Positions 29,609 to 38,469 of a DNA stretch of 64,000 nucleotides are shown here, piece by piece. The stretch lies in assembly GCF_016860545.1 (NCBI RefSeq), contig NZ_BNEB01000001.1:1-64000 (forward strand), given 5' to 3'. Position numbers and translations under genes: made by a program. The notes beneath the pieces are model-generated. The model searched no databases. It was not told the DNA's origin and saw only the letters and a program-made list of their open reading frames with translations. Position 1 is the stretch's first letter. Every line of letters begins with the position of its first letter. The stretch comes from Streptomyces asoensis (GTDB taxonomy: Bacteria > Actinomycetota > Actinomycetes > Streptomycetales > Streptomycetaceae).

Positions 29609-29702
29609 GGCAGGGTCGACGCTACCGTGCCGGGCCGGGCCGACGGCGGGCAGCCCGGCTACGGCTCCATAACGGGCAGGTGTGAAGGGGCCTTACCCTC
29701 TG

Positions 29703-30479
29703 TCACCCTTTGTCGGCCTCCTCCACCATCTGCTTCAGCTTCGCCGGGGTCATCGACTGGTCCGCGTAGATGTTCTTGCCGTTGAACAGCACGGTCGGGG
29801 TGCCGCCGAAGTGGCCGTTCTGGAAGGCCTGGTTGGACTTCACGACCCAGCTGTCGTGGGTGCCGCCCTCGACGCAGGCACGGAAGGCGGGGGTGTCCAG
29901 GCCGTCGACCTTCGCGGCGAGCCCGATGAGCTTGTCGGTGTCGGCGAAGGAGTCCTTGGTCTCCTCCGGCTGGTTCTCGTACAGCACGTCGTGGTAGGCG
30001 GGGAACTTCCCGGCGTCCTGGGCGCAGGCAGCCGCGTTGGCCGCCTTGCGCGAGCCGCTGCCGCCCATGTTGCCGTCGATGAGGGTGGCCAGGTGGTACT
30101 CGACCCGGAGCTTGCCCGCGGCCGTCAGCTCGTGGATCGTGGGGCGGTACGCCGTCTCGAACGCCTTGCAGGCCGGACAGCGGAAGTCCTCCCACACGGT
30201 GAGCGTGGACCTGGCGCTCTCCTTGCCGACGGGGATCGCCAGCGCGTCCTCGCCCTTCGCCCCCGAGGGCGCAACCACCGGGCCCGCCTTGTCGCTGCTG
30301 TCGTCCTTGCCGGAGTTCGCCGCGACGATGCCGATCACCGCCGCGAGGCCCAGCACGCAGACGACGCTGGACGCGACGATCAGCGTCCGCCGACGCCGCT
30401 CCGAGGCCTTCTGCTTCTCCCGCTCGACCGCCAGGCGCTCTCTGGCGGTGCGCTTTCCCGCACGATTCTTCTCGCTCAC
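29703..30479 (-). CDS. Membrane-anchored DsbA-family thioredoxin-like protein (copy A)
   Basis: This 258-residue protein has a basic N-terminus (MSEKNRAGKRTARERLAVER), one membrane segment at about residues 32-54, and an exported thioredoxin-fold domain of the DsbA/thioredoxin_4 type. The redox motif is CPAC within WEDFRCPACKAFE (near residue 100), and the cis-proline loop is GGTPTVLFNG near residue 225. It should form or rearrange disulfides in proteins outside the membrane. A paralogue with the same layout and a CPVC motif lies at 58852-59694. It lies downstream of trpA, after a strong terminator, and upstream of lgt in the same direction. Confidence 0.87.
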   Translation of the reverse strand: MSEKNRAGKRTARERLAVEREKQKASERRRRTLIVASSVVCVLGLAAVIGIVAANSGKDDSSDKAGPVVAPSGAKGEDALAIPVGKESARSTLTVWEDFRCPACKAFETAYRPTIHELTAAGKLRVEYHLATLIDGNMGGSGSRKAANAAACAQDAGKFPAYHDVLYENQPEETKDSFADTDKLIGLAAKVDGLDTPAFRACVEGGTHDSWVVKSNQAFQNGHFGGTPTVLFNGKNIYADQSMTPAKLKQMVEEADKG

Positions 30480-30492
30480 ACCCCCAGAACGA

Positions 30493-30521
30493 ACCGGGGA
30501 GGCGCATTGCGCCTCCCCGGT
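30493..30521 (-). terminator. Hairpin terminator after trpA
   Basis: Perfect 13-base arms (30493-30505 and 30509-30521, ACCGGGGAGGCGC and complement) enclose a 3-base loop. It lies between trpA and the DsbA-like gene on the minus strand, so it ends the trpC-trpM-trpB-trpA transcript. Confidence 0.82.
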
Positions 30522-30573
30522 CCCAGGTCCACCCGTTCGAGTGAGCGGTACGGCAGCCGTGACCGGCCCCCGG

Positions 30574-31410
30574 CTACACCTTCCGGCGCACGCCCCGGGC
30601 CAGGTCGCCCGCGAGCGCGCGCACCGCTTCGAGGCCGGCCGCCTCGTCCGGCGCGTCCAGCATCCGCTTGACGAAGGCCGAGCCCACGATCACGCCGTCG
30701 GCGAACCCGGCCACCTCGGCGGCCTGCGCCGCGTCGGAGACGCCGAGACCGACGCAGACGGGCAGTCCGCTGCCGGTGGCCCGGGTCCGCTCGACCAGGT
30801 TCTGGGCCTGGGTGCCCACCGACTCACGGGTGCCGGTGACGCCCATCAGCGAGGCCGCGTACACGAAGCCGCTGCCCGCCTCGGTGATCTGCGCGAGCCG
30901 CGCGTCCTGGCTGCTCGGCGCGACGACGAAGACCGTCGCGAGGCCGTGCTTGTCGGCGTGTTCCCTCCACAGCGCCGACTCCTGCACCGGCAGGTCGGGC
31001 AGGATGCAGCCCGCGCCGCCCGCCTCGGCCAGTTCGGCGGTGAAGCGCTCGACGCCGTAGCGGTCGATCGGGTTCCAGTACGTCATGACGAGGATCGGCT
31101 TGCCCGAGGCCTCGAAGGCCTCCCGTACCGTCCGCATGACGTCCGCGATCCGCACCCCGCCGCGCAGCGCGATGTCGTCGGCGGTCTGGATCACCGGGCC
31201 GTCGAGGACGGGGTCGCTGTGCGGCAGCCCGACCTCGACGACGTCCGCCCCGCCGTCCAGAACAGCCTTGATCGCCTCGATGCCCCCGTCCACGGTCGGG
31301 AAGCCGGCCGGCAGGTAGGCGATGAGCGCGGCGCGGTCCTCGGCCCCGGCCGCGGCAAGGGTCTCCGAGAGCAGCCGGCTGTTGCCGCCGGTGACTGCGG
31401 TCCCGCTCAC
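30574..31410 (-). CDS. trpA: Tryptophan synthase alpha subunit
   Basis: This 278-residue TrpA splits indole-3-glycerol phosphate to indole and glyceraldehyde-3-phosphate, passing indole to TrpB. The start is GTG 31410 ([14 protein letters not shown]), overlapping the trpB stop as GTGA. The catalytic region [41 protein letters not shown] is complete, with the active-site Glu in [18 protein letters not shown] and an Asp in [26 protein letters not shown] and [27 protein letters not shown] form the phosphate site. It is the last gene of trpC-trpM-trpB-trpA, followed by a strong hairpin. Confidence 0.96.
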   Translation of the reverse strand: MSGTAVTGGNSRLLSETLAAAGAEDRAALIAYLPAGFPTVDGGIEAIKAVLDGGADVVEVGLPHSDPVLDGPVIQTADDIALRGGVRIADVMRTVREAFEASGKPILVMTYWNPIDRYGVERFTAELAEAGGAGCILPDLPVQESALWREHADKHGLATVFVVAPSSQDARLAQITEAGSGFVYAASLMGVTGTRESVGTQAQNLVERTRATGSGLPVCVGLGVSDAAQAAEVAGFADGVIVGSAFVKRMLDAPDEAAGLEAVRALAGDLARGVRRKV

Positions 31411-32690
31411 TTGGCGTCCCCCTCGATCTCGGCGGTGGCGGCCGCGTCGGCGGCGACCTCGGCGTCGGTGTCGTACAGGCCGAAGTAGCGGGCCGCGGTG
31501 TCCATGTCCTTGTCGCCGCGACCGGACAGGTTGACGACGATCAGCCCGTCCTTGCCGAGCTCCTTGCCGACCTCCAGGGCTCCGGCCAGCGCGTGGGCGC
31601 TCTCGATGGCCGGGATGATGCCCTCCGTGCGCGACAGCAGACGCAGCGCCTGCATGGCCGCGTCGTCGGTGACCGCGCGGTACTCGCCGCGGCCGGTGTC
31701 CTTGAGGTAGGAGTGCTCGGGGCCGATGCCCGGGTAGTCCAGACCGGCGGAGATGGAGTACGGCTCGGTGATCTGGCCCTCGTCGTCCTGGAGGACGTAG
31801 GAGCGGGAGCCGTGCAGGATGCCGGGCTCGCCGGCGGTCAGGGTCGCCGCGTGCTCGCCGGTCTCGACGCCGTGGCCGGCCGGCTCGCAGCCGACGAGGC
31901 GGACGCCGGAGTCCGGGATGAAGGCGTGGAAGAGGCCGATGGCGTTGGAGCCGCCGCCGACGCAGGCGACCGCCGCGTCGGGCAGGCGGCCCGCGCGCTC
32001 CAGGATCTGGCGGCGGGCCTCGACGCCGATGACGCGGTGGAAGTCGCGCACCATCGCCGGGAAGGGGTGCGGTCCGGCGACCGTGCCGAACAGGTAGTGG
32101 GTGCGGTCGACGTTGGCGACCCAGTCGCGGAAGGCCTCGTTGATGGCGTCCTTCAGCGTGCGGCTGCCGGACTTCACGGCGACGACCTCGGCGCCCAGCA
32201 TGCGCATGCGGGCCACGTTGAGGGCCTGGCGCTGGGTGTCGATCTCGCCCATGTAGATGGTGCACTCGAGTCCGAAGAGCGCGCACGCGGTGGCCGTGGC
32301 GACGCCGTGCTGGCCGGCGCCGGTCTCGGCGATCACACGGGTCTTGCCCATGCGCCGGGTGAGCAGTGCCTGGCCGAGCACGTTGTTGATCTTGTGGGAG
32401 CCGGTGTGGTTGAGGTCCTCGCGCTTGAGGAAGACCCGGGCGCCGCCGGCGTGCTCGGCGAACCTCGGGACCTCGGTGAGGGAGCTGGGCCGGCCCGTGT
32501 AGTGCACGAGCAGGTCGTCGAGCTCGCGGGCGAACTCGGGGTCGTGCTTGGCCTTGTCGTACTCGACGGCGACCTCGTCCACGGCGGCGACGAGGGCCTC
32601 CGGGATGAACTTGCCGCCGAACGCGCCGAAGTAGCCTTCGGCGCTGGGAACCAGACCCTCGGGATCGGGAACGAAGAACTCGCTGGGCAT
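31407..32690 (-). CDS. trpB: Tryptophan synthase beta subunit
   Basis: This 427-residue PLP enzyme joins indole and serine to make tryptophan. The PLP lysine is K100 in HTGSHKINN; the catalytic glutamate lies in AETGAGQHG and the phosphate loop is GGGSNAIG. The N-terminus [15 protein letters not shown] is standard TrpB1. The C-terminal tail after [15 protein letters not shown] is extended by about 20 acidic residues. ATG 32690 begins [16 protein letters not shown]. It follows the tiny trpM gene after a gap of about 110 bases that contains a small hairpin, so some regulation between trpM and trpB is possible. Confidence 0.96.
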   Translation of the reverse strand: MPSEFFVPDPEGLVPSAEGYFGAFGGKFIPEALVAAVDEVAVEYDKAKHDPEFARELDDLLVHYTGRPSSLTEVPRFAEHAGGARVFLKREDLNHTGSHKINNVLGQALLTRRMGKTRVIAETGAGQHGVATATACALFGLECTIYMGEIDTQRQALNVARMRMLGAEVVAVKSGSRTLKDAINEAFRDWVANVDRTHYLFGTVAGPHPFPAMVRDFHRVIGVEARRQILERAGRLPDAAVACVGGGSNAIGLFHAFIPDSGVRLVGCEPAGHGVETGEHAATLTAGEPGILHGSRSYVLQDDEGQITEPYSISAGLDYPGIGPEHSYLKDTGRGEYRAVTDDAAMQALRLLSRTEGIIPAIESAHALAGALEVGKELGKDGLIVVNLSGRGDKDMDTAARYFGLYDTDAEVAADAAATAEIEGDAK

Positions 32691-32792
32691 GAGTGGACCT
32701 CACGGTGAGTGGTGTGTGAACAGCACTGATCGCCGTGGGGGCAGGGATTGTCCGTCGGCTGCGAGCCGTATGTGGCTGATCGCTGAGATCCC

Positions 32793-32811
32793 CGCGCCCC
32801 TAAAGGGCGCG
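32793..32811 (-). terminator. Small hairpin overlapping the trpM stop
   Basis: Arms CGCGCCC (32793-32799) and GGGCGCG (32805-32811) enclose a 5-base loop that includes the trpM stop codon. Placed between trpM and trpB, it may act as a partial terminator or processing site. Confidence 0.4.
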
Positions 32812-32967
32812 CTGCCATCGACGGCCGTTGACCTGCCCGGGCTCGTCCCCGATGACGTACCGCACGCGCCGGCCGTGCACCCGGCGGGCGGGCGCGCGGC
32901 AGCCACGGGGGCGGCAGCCGCGCGCGAGGCGGGCGTACCGGTCCATGGCCGTCGTCGTGGGTGTCAT
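32800..32967 (-). CDS. trpM: Small basic protein TrpM (TrpX) of the trp operon
   Basis: This is a 55-codon gene between trpC and trpB. It begins MTPTTTAMDRYARLARGCRP and is rich in arginine with two cysteines (C18, C23), then VRYVIGDEPGQ. In S. coelicolor the same position holds SCO2038 (trpM/trpX), a small protein reported to modulate tryptophan biosynthesis and development. The identification rests mainly on position, size and composition, since I recall no exact sequence. It starts 21 bases after trpC with only a weak AGGA site and ends at a small hairpin. An in-frame ATG seven codons downstream could also serve as start. Confidence 0.72.
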   Translation of the reverse strand: MTPTTTAMDRYARLARGCRPRGCRAPARRVHGRRVRYVIGDEPGQVNGRRWQRAL

Positions 32968-32988
32968 CGGACCGATCCTACCGGGTGA

Positions 32989-33798
32989 TCAGCCGCGGCC
33001 GTGGCGCAGCGCGGGGTGCTCGCCCGCGGCGACCAGGTCGGCGACGGCCGTCTTCGGGTCACGGCCGGTGACCAGGGACTCGCCGACCAGGACCGCGTCG
33101 GCGCCGGCGTTGGCGTACGCGATGAGGTCGTGCGGGCCGCGGACACCGGACTCGGCGACGCTGACCACGTGGGCCGGGATCTCCGGGGCGATCCGCTCGA
33201 AGGTGCCGCGGTCGACCTCGAGGGTCTTCAGGTTGCGCGCGTTGACGCCGATCACCTTGGCGCCCGCGTCGACCGCACGCTCGATCTCGTCCTCGTCGTG
33301 GACCTCGACGAGCGGGGTGAGGCCGATGGAGACGGCACGCTCGATCAGCGATTCCAGGGCCGACTGCTCCAGGGCGGCCACGATCAGCAGCGCGAGGTCG
33401 GCGCCGTACGCGCGGGCCTCCCACAGCTGGTACGAGGTGACGATGAAGTCCTTGCGCAGCACCGGGATGTCGACCCGCGCGCGGACCGCCTCGAGGTCCG
33501 CGAGGGAGCCGCCGAAGCGGCGCTGTTCGGTCAGGACGGAGATGACGGCCGCGCCGCCCGCCTCGTAGTCCGCGGCCAGTCCGGCCGGGTCGGCGATCGC
33601 GGCCAGCGCGCCCTTGGACGGGCTGGAGCGCTTGACCTCGCAGATCACCTTGACGCCGTCGCCGCGCAGGGCGGCCACGCCGTCCTTGGCGGCGGGGGCC
33701 TTCGCCGCGCGCTCCTTGAGCTCGTCGAGGCTGACGCGCGCCTGCCGCTCCGCGAGGTCGGCACGGACTCCGTCGATGATCTCGTCGAGCACACTCAC
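32989..33798 (-). CDS. trpC: Indole-3-glycerol phosphate synthase
   Basis: This 269-residue TIM barrel closes the ring of carboxyphenylamino-deoxyribulose phosphate to indole-3-glycerol phosphate. Catalytic residues appear in [15 protein letters not shown] (Lys near 54), [31 protein letters not shown] (Lys near 110), [12 protein letters not shown] (Glu near 160) and [11 protein letters not shown] (Asn near 180); [12 protein letters not shown] supplies phosphate contacts. GTG 33798 has AAGGGGG eight bases upstream. It is not fused to TrpF, consistent with PriA performing that step. It heads trpC-trpM-trpB-trpA; an inverted repeat at 33842-33872 lies in its upstream region. Confidence 0.95.
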   Translation of the reverse strand: MSVLDEIIDGVRADLAERQARVSLDELKERAAKAPAAKDGVAALRGDGVKVICEVKRSSPSKGALAAIADPAGLAADYEAGGAAVISVLTEQRRFGGSLADLEAVRARVDIPVLRKDFIVTSYQLWEARAYGADLALLIVAALEQSALESLIERAVSIGLTPLVEVHDEDEIERAVDAGAKVIGVNARNLKTLEVDRGTFERIAPEIPAHVVSVAESGVRGPHDLIAYANAGADAVLVGESLVTGRDPKTAVADLVAAGEHPALRHGRG

Positions 33799-33841
33799 GC
33801 GAGCGGCCCCCTTCCAGACGGCTGACAGACGGTTGACAATT

Positions 33842-33872
33842 GCAGCGACCGGTGAAAAAAGGCGGTCACTGC
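33842..33872 (-). promoter_or_regulatory. Inverted repeat upstream of trpC
   Basis: Arms GCAGCGACCG (33842-33851) and CGGTCACTGC (33863-33872) pair at nine of ten positions around an 11-base spacer that contains a run of six A (T on the trpC strand). It starts 44 bases upstream of the trpC start. It may be an operator or an RNA hairpin in the leader; no Trp-rich leader peptide is visible. Confidence 0.45.
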
Positions 33873-33947
33873 GATGGTATCCGCAGGAGGGCGAAGGCCC
33901 CGCATCCGGTTGACGGCATTCCCACTACCTGGACGTTCCCCCGTTGA

Positions 33948-34424
33948 TCAAGGATGCAGCCGGTCACCGAACGGCAGGTTCCGGACAACCGTGAAGACCA
34001 GCAGGAACGCACCCAGCGCCCACAGCCGCACGGCGCCGGGTTCGAGGCGCACGGGCCGTCCGCGGGCCGCGCGGACCACCCAGACGGTCCACAGGACGGC
34101 GAAGCCCAGATAGGCGGCGACGGCGGGGGCGTTGTCGTGCAGGGCGGTGACGAGGTCCCCGTGCACGAAGGCGTGCGCGCTGCGCAGACCGCCGCAGCCG
34201 GGGCAGTACAGGCCCGTGAGGCGCAGCAGGGGGCAGACCGGGTAGTGGCCGGGCTCGTTGGGGTCGACGGTCCCGACGTAGGCGAACGCGGCGACGACGG
34301 CCGCGAGGATCCCGGCGGGCACGGCGAGCCGCCCGAACACGGTGCCCCGCGGTGTCGGGGGCATCGGGGGCACCGGTGGTGCCGGGGGCGTCACGCGGTG
34401 ACCGTCGGCGTTCACGTCTCGCAT
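33948..34424 (-). CDS. DUF2752 family membrane protein
   Basis: This 158-residue membrane protein has the DUF2752 signature CPLLRLTGLYCPGCGGLRSAHAFVHGD (about residues 64-90). Three hydrophobic segments lie near residues 31-50, 97-115 and 133-148. The cysteine cluster C-x8-C-x2-C hints at metal or thiol chemistry but no function is established. The N-terminus is proline-rich (VTPPAPPVPPMPPTP). GTG 34415 is an alternative start. It lies between the HGxxPAAW gene and trpC, and this arrangement is common in Streptomyces trp regions. A perfect hairpin at 34457-34483 separates it from the upstream gene. Confidence 0.85.
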   Translation of the reverse strand: MRDVNADGHRVTPPAPPVPPMPPTPRGTVFGRLAVPAGILAAVVAAFAYVGTVDPNEPGHYPVCPLLRLTGLYCPGCGGLRSAHAFVHGDLVTALHDNAPAVAAYLGFAVLWTVWVVRAARGRPVRLEPGAVRLWALGAFLLVFTVVRNLPFGDRLHP

Positions 34425-34456
34425 TGTGCCCCGCGGGGGCGCCGCACGCGCGTGAG

Positions 34457-34483
34457 GGGCGGCCGGTTGTGCACCGGCCGCCC
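34457..34483 (-). terminator. Hairpin terminator after the HGxxPAAW gene
   Basis: Perfect 11-base arms GGGCGGCCGGT (34457-34467) and ACCGGCCGCCC (34473-34483) enclose a 5-base loop, just after the HGxxPAAW gene and before DUF2752 on the minus strand. Confidence 0.7.
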
Positions 34484-34515
34484 ATCACGGCGGTCCTGCG
34501 GGAGTCCTGCGGGAC

Positions 34516-34767
34516 TCAGCTCTCGGCGCCCGCCGGCTCGCGGGTCGCTGCGACCTGGTGCACCGGGTGCGTGTCGGTCGGCATGCCGAGGCCCATCGCG
34601 CGCATGATGCCGCCGACGACACCGCCGAGCGCCACGATCGCCATGCCGGCCCAGAAGCCGATCGGCTCGGCCATCACCATGAACGCGCCCGCGACGGCGA
34701 AACCGATGAAGGCGATGATGACACCGGTCCAGGCGGCCGGGGTGTGTCCGTGGCTGCTGCCCGCCAT
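34516..34767 (-). CDS. HGxxPAAW motif small membrane protein
   Basis: This 83-residue protein begins MAGSSHGHTPAAWTGVIIAF, with the HGHTPAAW motif that defines the HGxxPAAW family of actinobacterial membrane proteins. Two membrane helices follow (about residues 14-33 and 38-58) and then a polar tail. GAGGAG lies six bases before ATG 34767. Members are usually encoded beside trp genes, as here, and the family is named for its motif only; no biochemical function is known. It is separated by hairpins from both neighbours, so it may be expressed alone. Confidence 0.9.
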   Translation of the reverse strand: MAGSSHGHTPAAWTGVIIAFIGFAVAGAFMVMAEPIGFWAGMAIVALGGVVGGIMRAMGLGMPTDTHPVHQVAATREPAGAES

Positions 34768-34922
34768 GACTTGCTCCTCATTGCTGTCTCTGTGTCCGTC
34801 CGAGCCGGACGCTGCTCGTCCATTGTCCCGTACCCGGACCCGCTCCGGACGCGGGGGTGGCTTGCGGACGGCGTCTGATTCACCACACCGCCGGCGGGGC
34901 GGGCGCGGGGGGTGCGGGGCCC

Positions 34923-34947
34923 GGCACCGGGCGTCACGTCCGGTGCC
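34923..34947 (-). terminator. Possible terminator after the TIGR02234 gene
   Basis: Arms GGCACCGG (34923-34930) and CCGGTGCC (34940-34947) enclose a 9-base loop 13 bases after the TIGR02234 gene end. It is short, so confidence is moderate. Confidence 0.45.
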
Positions 34948-34959
34948 CCGTGCCCGTGC

Positions 34960-35610
34960 TCAGGCCGGATCCGCGCCCGTGGGGTCCTCGCCCCGGTCCA
35001 GGGCCTTCCACATGTCCTCGGGCCGGTCCGGGTCGACGGGCTTGGGCGCGCGGCGGGGGCGGGGGGTGCCGTCGCGTTCGTAGCGGCCGGACATGGTGGG
35101 CCACAGGCGGCCGTAGCGCAGGGCGAGCAGGCCGGCCAGCAGGATCAGCGCGCCGCCCGCGGCCGCGACGTAGGGCCAGGCGGTGTGGCTGAACGCGGAG
35201 ACGGTCGCCGAGGTGTCGCCGGAGGCCCGCGCGGCCTGCTCGTCGAGCGCGGAGCCGTCGGAGGCGCCGATCAGGGCGGCGGCCACGGTGCCGGCGCCGG
35301 AGAGCGCGAGCAGGGCGGAGACCGCGAAGCGGCCGGTCCTGCGGACGGCGAACACGGCGACGAGCGCGGCGAGCGCCGCTATGGCGAGCGCCGCGGGCAC
35401 GCCCGTGACGTCGCTGCCCTTGGCGGTCAGGGGGAAGGCGCCGCCGGCCACCGTGGCCGTGCCCCGCGACCAGAGCTGCCGGGTGGAGAGCAGGGTCACG
35501 GCCGAGCCCAGCGCGCCGAAGAGCAGGGCGAGCGCGAGGCTGCGGCGGCCGGACCCGGCGGGGGCGGCGGCTTCGGATCGGGGGTGCGGAACAGCAGTCA
35601 CGTAGTCCAC
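34960..35610 (-). CDS. TIGR02234 family Trp-operon-associated membrane protein
   Basis: This 216-residue integral membrane protein matches the actinobacterial trp-region family TIGR02234. It has four hydrophobic segments, near residues 24-42, 72-88, 97-115 and 146-166. The WSRGTATVAGGAFPLTAKGSDVTGVPAALAIAALA stretch between the first two is typical. The C-terminus is basic then acidic (YGRLWPTMSGRYERDGTPRP...). GTG 35610 starts MDYVTAVPHPRSE. It follows trpE after a good hairpin. Function is unknown; conserved linkage suggests a role linked to tryptophan or anthranilate metabolism or transport, which is inference. Confidence 0.88.
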   Translation of the reverse strand: MDYVTAVPHPRSEAAAPAGSGRRSLALALLFGALGSAVTLLSTRQLWSRGTATVAGGAFPLTAKGSDVTGVPAALAIAALAALVAVFAVRRTGRFAVSALLALSGAGTVAAALIGASDGSALDEQAARASGDTSATVSAFSHTAWPYVAAAGGALILLAGLLALRYGRLWPTMSGRYERDGTPRPRRAPKPVDPDRPEDMWKALDRGEDPTGADPA

Positions 35611-35617
35611 TATCGCC

Positions 35618-35649
35618 TGAACCCCGGGCGAACCGGCACCCGGGGTTCA
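35618..35649 (-). terminator. Hairpin terminator after trpE
   Basis: Perfect 11-base arms TGAACCCCGGG (35618-35628) and CCCGGGGTTCA (35639-35649) enclose a 10-base loop. It lies between trpE and the TIGR02234 gene and ends the hisI-trpE transcript. Confidence 0.78.
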
Positions 35650-35707
35650 CGTGAGACGCGTCCTATCTGCGCGGCGGCGGTCCGCCCGGCCGCCCGGAAG
35701 GGGCCCG

Positions 35708-37192
35708 TCAGCCCAGCCGGTTGGCCGTGTGGACGGCCCGCAGGACCGCGGCCGCCTTGTTGCGGCACTCCTGGTCCTCGGCGACCGGGTCGGAGTCGGC
35801 GACGATGCCCGCGCCGGCCTGGACATAGGCGGTGCCGTCGCGCAGGAGGGCCGTGCGGATGGCGATGGCGGTGTCGGAGTCGCCGGCGAAGTCCAGATAG
35901 CCCACGCAGCCGCCGTAGAGCCCGCGGCGGGACGGCTCCAGTTCGTCGATGATCTGCATGGCACGCGGCTTGGGGGCGCCGGAGAGGGTGCCGGCCGGGA
36001 AGCAGGCGGTGAGGACGTCGAAGGCGGTGCGGCCCGCCGCGACCTTCCCGGTGACCGTGGAGACGATGTGCATCACGTGCGAGTACCGCTCGACGGACAT
36101 GAAGTCGACGACCTCGACCGAGCCCGGTTCGCAGACCCGGCCCAGGTCGTTGCGGCCGAGGTCGACGAGCATCAGGTGCTCGGCGCGTTCCTTGGGGTCG
36201 GCGAGCAGTTCGTCGGCGAGGGCCTGGTCCTCCTGCGGGGTGGCCCCGCGGTGCCGGGTGCCGGCGATGGGGTGCACCATGGCGTGGCCGTCCTCGACCT
36301 TGACCAGGGCTTCCGGGGAGGAGCCGACGACGTCGAAGCCGTCGAAGCGGAACAGGTACATGTACGGGGACGGGTTCGTCGCCCGCAGCACGCGGTAGAC
36401 GTCCAGGGCGCCGGCCGTGCACGCCGTCTCGAAGCGCTGCGAGGGGACGACCTGGAAGGCCTCGCCGGCGCGGATGCGCTCCTTGACGTCCTCGACGGCC
36501 CGCTGGAAGTCGGGGCCGCCCCACAGGGCGCTGTACTCGGGGAGTTCGGAGGGCGGGAGGACGGCCGGGGGCTGGGCGACCGGGCGGGAGAGGTCGGCCT
36601 CCATCGCGTCCAGGCGGGCGACCGCGTCGGCGTAGGCCTCGTCGACGCCGGTGTCGAGGTCGTTGTGGTTGATCGCGTTGGCGATCAGCAGGACCGAGCC
36701 CTCCCAGTGGTCCATGACGGCGAGGTCGCTGGTGAGGAGCATGGTCAGCTCGGGCAGCCGCAGGTCGTCGCGGTCGCCGGGGCCGATCTTCTCCAGGCGG
36801 CGGACGATGTCGTAGCCGAGGTAGCCGACCATGCCGCCGGTGAAGGGCGGCAGGCCGTCCTCGCGGGGGGTGTGGAGGGTCTCGACGGTGGCGCGCAGGG
36901 CGGCCAGCGGGTCGCCGTCCACGGGGACGCCGACGGGCGGGGTGCCGAGCCAGTGGGCCTGGCCGTCGCGTGCGGTGAGGGTCGCGGCGCTGCGTACGCC
37001 GATGAAGGAGTAGCGGGACCACTGGTATGCCGTGCGGCCGTTCTCCGCGGACTCCAGCAGGAAGGTGCCGGTGCGCTCGGCGGCGAGCTTGCGGTAGAGC
37101 GCGACCGGGGTGTCGCCGTCGGCGAGGAGCTTGCGGGTGACGGGGATGACGCGGCGGTCGGCGGCCAGCTTGCGGAACGTCTCGAGGTCCAT
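35708..37192 (-). CDS. trpE: Anthranilate synthase component I
   Basis: This 494-residue TrpE makes anthranilate from chorismate with ammonia or glutamine. The N-terminal regulatory lobe has [21 protein letters not shown], including the LLES motif involved in tryptophan feedback. The catalytic lobe has [46 protein letters not shown] and [23 protein letters not shown]. The glutaminase partner trpG is not in the window. ATG 37192 lies 11 bases after the hisI stop, so trpE is transcribed from the hisI promoter. There is no room for a Trp leader peptide directly upstream. A hairpin follows at 35618-35649. Confidence 0.95.
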   Translation of the reverse strand: MDLETFRKLAADRRVIPVTRKLLADGDTPVALYRKLAAERTGTFLLESAENGRTAYQWSRYSFIGVRSAATLTARDGQAHWLGTPPVGVPVDGDPLAALRATVETLHTPREDGLPPFTGGMVGYLGYDIVRRLEKIGPGDRDDLRLPELTMLLTSDLAVMDHWEGSVLLIANAINHNDLDTGVDEAYADAVARLDAMEADLSRPVAQPPAVLPPSELPEYSALWGGPDFQRAVEDVKERIRAGEAFQVVPSQRFETACTAGALDVYRVLRATNPSPYMYLFRFDGFDVVGSSPEALVKVEDGHAMVHPIAGTRHRGATPQEDQALADELLADPKERAEHLMLVDLGRNDLGRVCEPGSVEVVDFMSVERYSHVMHIVSTVTGKVAAGRTAFDVLTACFPAGTLSGAPKPRAMQIIDELEPSRRGLYGGCVGYLDFAGDSDTAIAIRTALLRDGTAYVQAGAGIVADSDPVAEDQECRNKAAAVLRAVHTANRLG

Positions 37193-37203
37193 GGCGGCTG
37201 ACC

Positions 37204-37587
37204 TTACTGATCCGCGGCGGCTGCGCCGGAACCGGCGTTCTCGATCAGCACGTCGGCGTCGAAGCAGGTGCGCGCGCCGGTGTGGCAGGCGGCGCCCACC
37301 TGGTCGACCTTGACGAGCACGGTGTCGGCGTCGCAGTCCAGGGCGACGGACCTGACCCACTGGAAGTGGCCGGAGGTGTCGCCCTTGACCCAGTACTCCT
37401 GGCGGCTGCGCGACCAGTAGGTGCAGCGGCCGGTGGTGAGTGTGCGGTGCAGCGCCTCGTCGTCCATCCAGCCGAGCATGAGCACCTCACCGGTGTCGTA
37501 CTGCTGGGCGATGGCGGGGACGAGACCGTCGGCGCTGCGCTTGAGGCGCGCGGCGATCTCGGGGTCGAGGCTGCTGGTGCTGGTCAT
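37204..37587 (-). CDS. hisI: Phosphoribosyl-AMP cyclohydrolase
   Basis: This 127-residue HisI opens the purine ring of phosphoribosyl-AMP in histidine synthesis. It is monofunctional, without the HisE domain. Zinc and magnesium ligands are visible in [29 protein letters not shown] (near residues 85-113). [18 protein letters not shown] and [18 protein letters not shown] are family hallmarks. ATG 37587 ([17 protein letters not shown]) fits the family length. It sits apart from the main his operon, with trpE 11 bases downstream, linking the two aromatic-heterocycle pathways in one transcript. Confidence 0.94.
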   Translation of the reverse strand: MTSTSSLDPEIAARLKRSADGLVPAIAQQYDTGEVLMLGWMDDEALHRTLTTGRCTYWSRSRQEYWVKGDTSGHFQWVRSVALDCDADTVLVKVDQVGAACHTGARTCFDADVLIENAGSGAAAADQ

Positions 37588-37736
37588 GCCGCCATTGTGC
37601 CGCGCGCCGCGGACGGTGACGGGCCGTGTCCACCGATCGGAAGGACCGGCGGGACGGAGCGGACGGGGGTGTCCCGGCCGGGGCGGTGGCCGGCGGGCGG
37701 GTGGGCGTGGCCGGTGCGCGGTCGTAGGCTGACCGC

Positions 37737-38372
37737 ATGTCGACTTTCGCCAAGCGTGAACGGCTCCTGCTCGCCGACCTCTTGGAAACGTCGGGCCCCG
37801 AGGCTCCGACCCTGTGCGAGGGCTGGCGCACCCGTGACCTGGCGGCACACGTGGTGGTGCGCGAGCGCCGCCCGGACGCCGCCGGGGGCATCCTGATCAA
37901 GCAGCTCGCGTCCCGACTGGACCGGGTGATGGAGGAGTTCGCCGCCAAGCCGTACGAGGAACTCCTCCATCTGATCCGCACGGGTCCCCCGCGCTTCTCG
38001 CCCTTCCAGGTCAAGCAGCTCGACGAGGCGTCCAACACCATCGAGTTCTACGTCCACACGGAGGACGTCCGGCGGGCCCGGCCGGACTGGACCCCGCGCG
38101 CCCTCGACCCGGTCTTCCAGGACGCCCTGTGGTCGCGTCTGGAGCGCACCGCGCGCCTGATGGGCCGCGGCACCGCGACCGGCCTGGTGCTGCGCCGCCC
38201 GGACGGCCGTACGGTGGTCGCCAACCGGGGCACGCCGGTGGTGACGGCCACCGGTGAGCCGTCGGAGCTGCTGCTGTTCCTGTACGGCCGGCAGAGCGCC
38301 GCGACGGTGGATCTGGAGGGCGAGAAGGACGCGATCGCCCGGCTGCACGAGGGCAAGCAGCTCGGGATCTGA
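37737..38372 (+). CDS. TIGR03085 family metal-binding (DinB/maleylpyruvate isomerase-like) protein
   Basis: This 211-residue protein is of the actinobacterial TIGR03085 family, related to the DinB/mycothiol-dependent maleylpyruvate isomerase fold. The family core is visible: [46 protein letters not shown], with the metal-associated histidine in LAAHVVVRE, then [16 protein letters not shown] and [13 protein letters not shown]. The function is unknown; mycothiol chemistry is a fair guess from the fold. It is the only plus-strand gene in this block, divergent from hisI and convergent with hisF, with a hairpin terminator at 38378-38426. Confidence 0.87.
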   Translation: MSTFAKRERLLLADLLETSGPEAPTLCEGWRTRDLAAHVVVRERRPDAAGGILIKQLASRLDRVMEEFAAKPYEELLHLIRTGPPRFSPFQVKQLDEASNTIEFYVHTEDVRRARPDWTPRALDPVFQDALWSRLERTARLMGRGTATGLVLRRPDGRTVVANRGTPVVTATGEPSELLLFLYGRQSAATVDLEGEKDAIARLHEGKQLGI

Positions 38373-38377
38373 GCGCG

Positions 38378-38426
38378 GGAGCCCCGGCGGGTCGCCGGCC
38401 GGTGCCGGGACCCCGGCCGGGGCTCC
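38378..38426. terminator. Terminator between convergent TIGR03085 gene and hisF
   Basis: Perfect 11-base arms GGAGCCCCGGC (38378-38388) and GCCGGGGCTCC (38416-38426) surround a 27-base loop that itself can fold (GCCGGCCGGTGCCGG). It lies just past the TIGR03085 stop and can also end the his operon. Confidence 0.72.
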
Positions 38427-38469
38427 TTCGTGATGTCCTCGTGCGGCTGTTCCATCCGGACGGGTGAGT

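Noticed and set aside
35950..37200. Search for a Trp-rich leader peptide and attenuator at trpE
   Set aside because: Only 11 bases separate hisI and trpE, leaving no room; no Trp-rich peptide was found upstream of trpC either.
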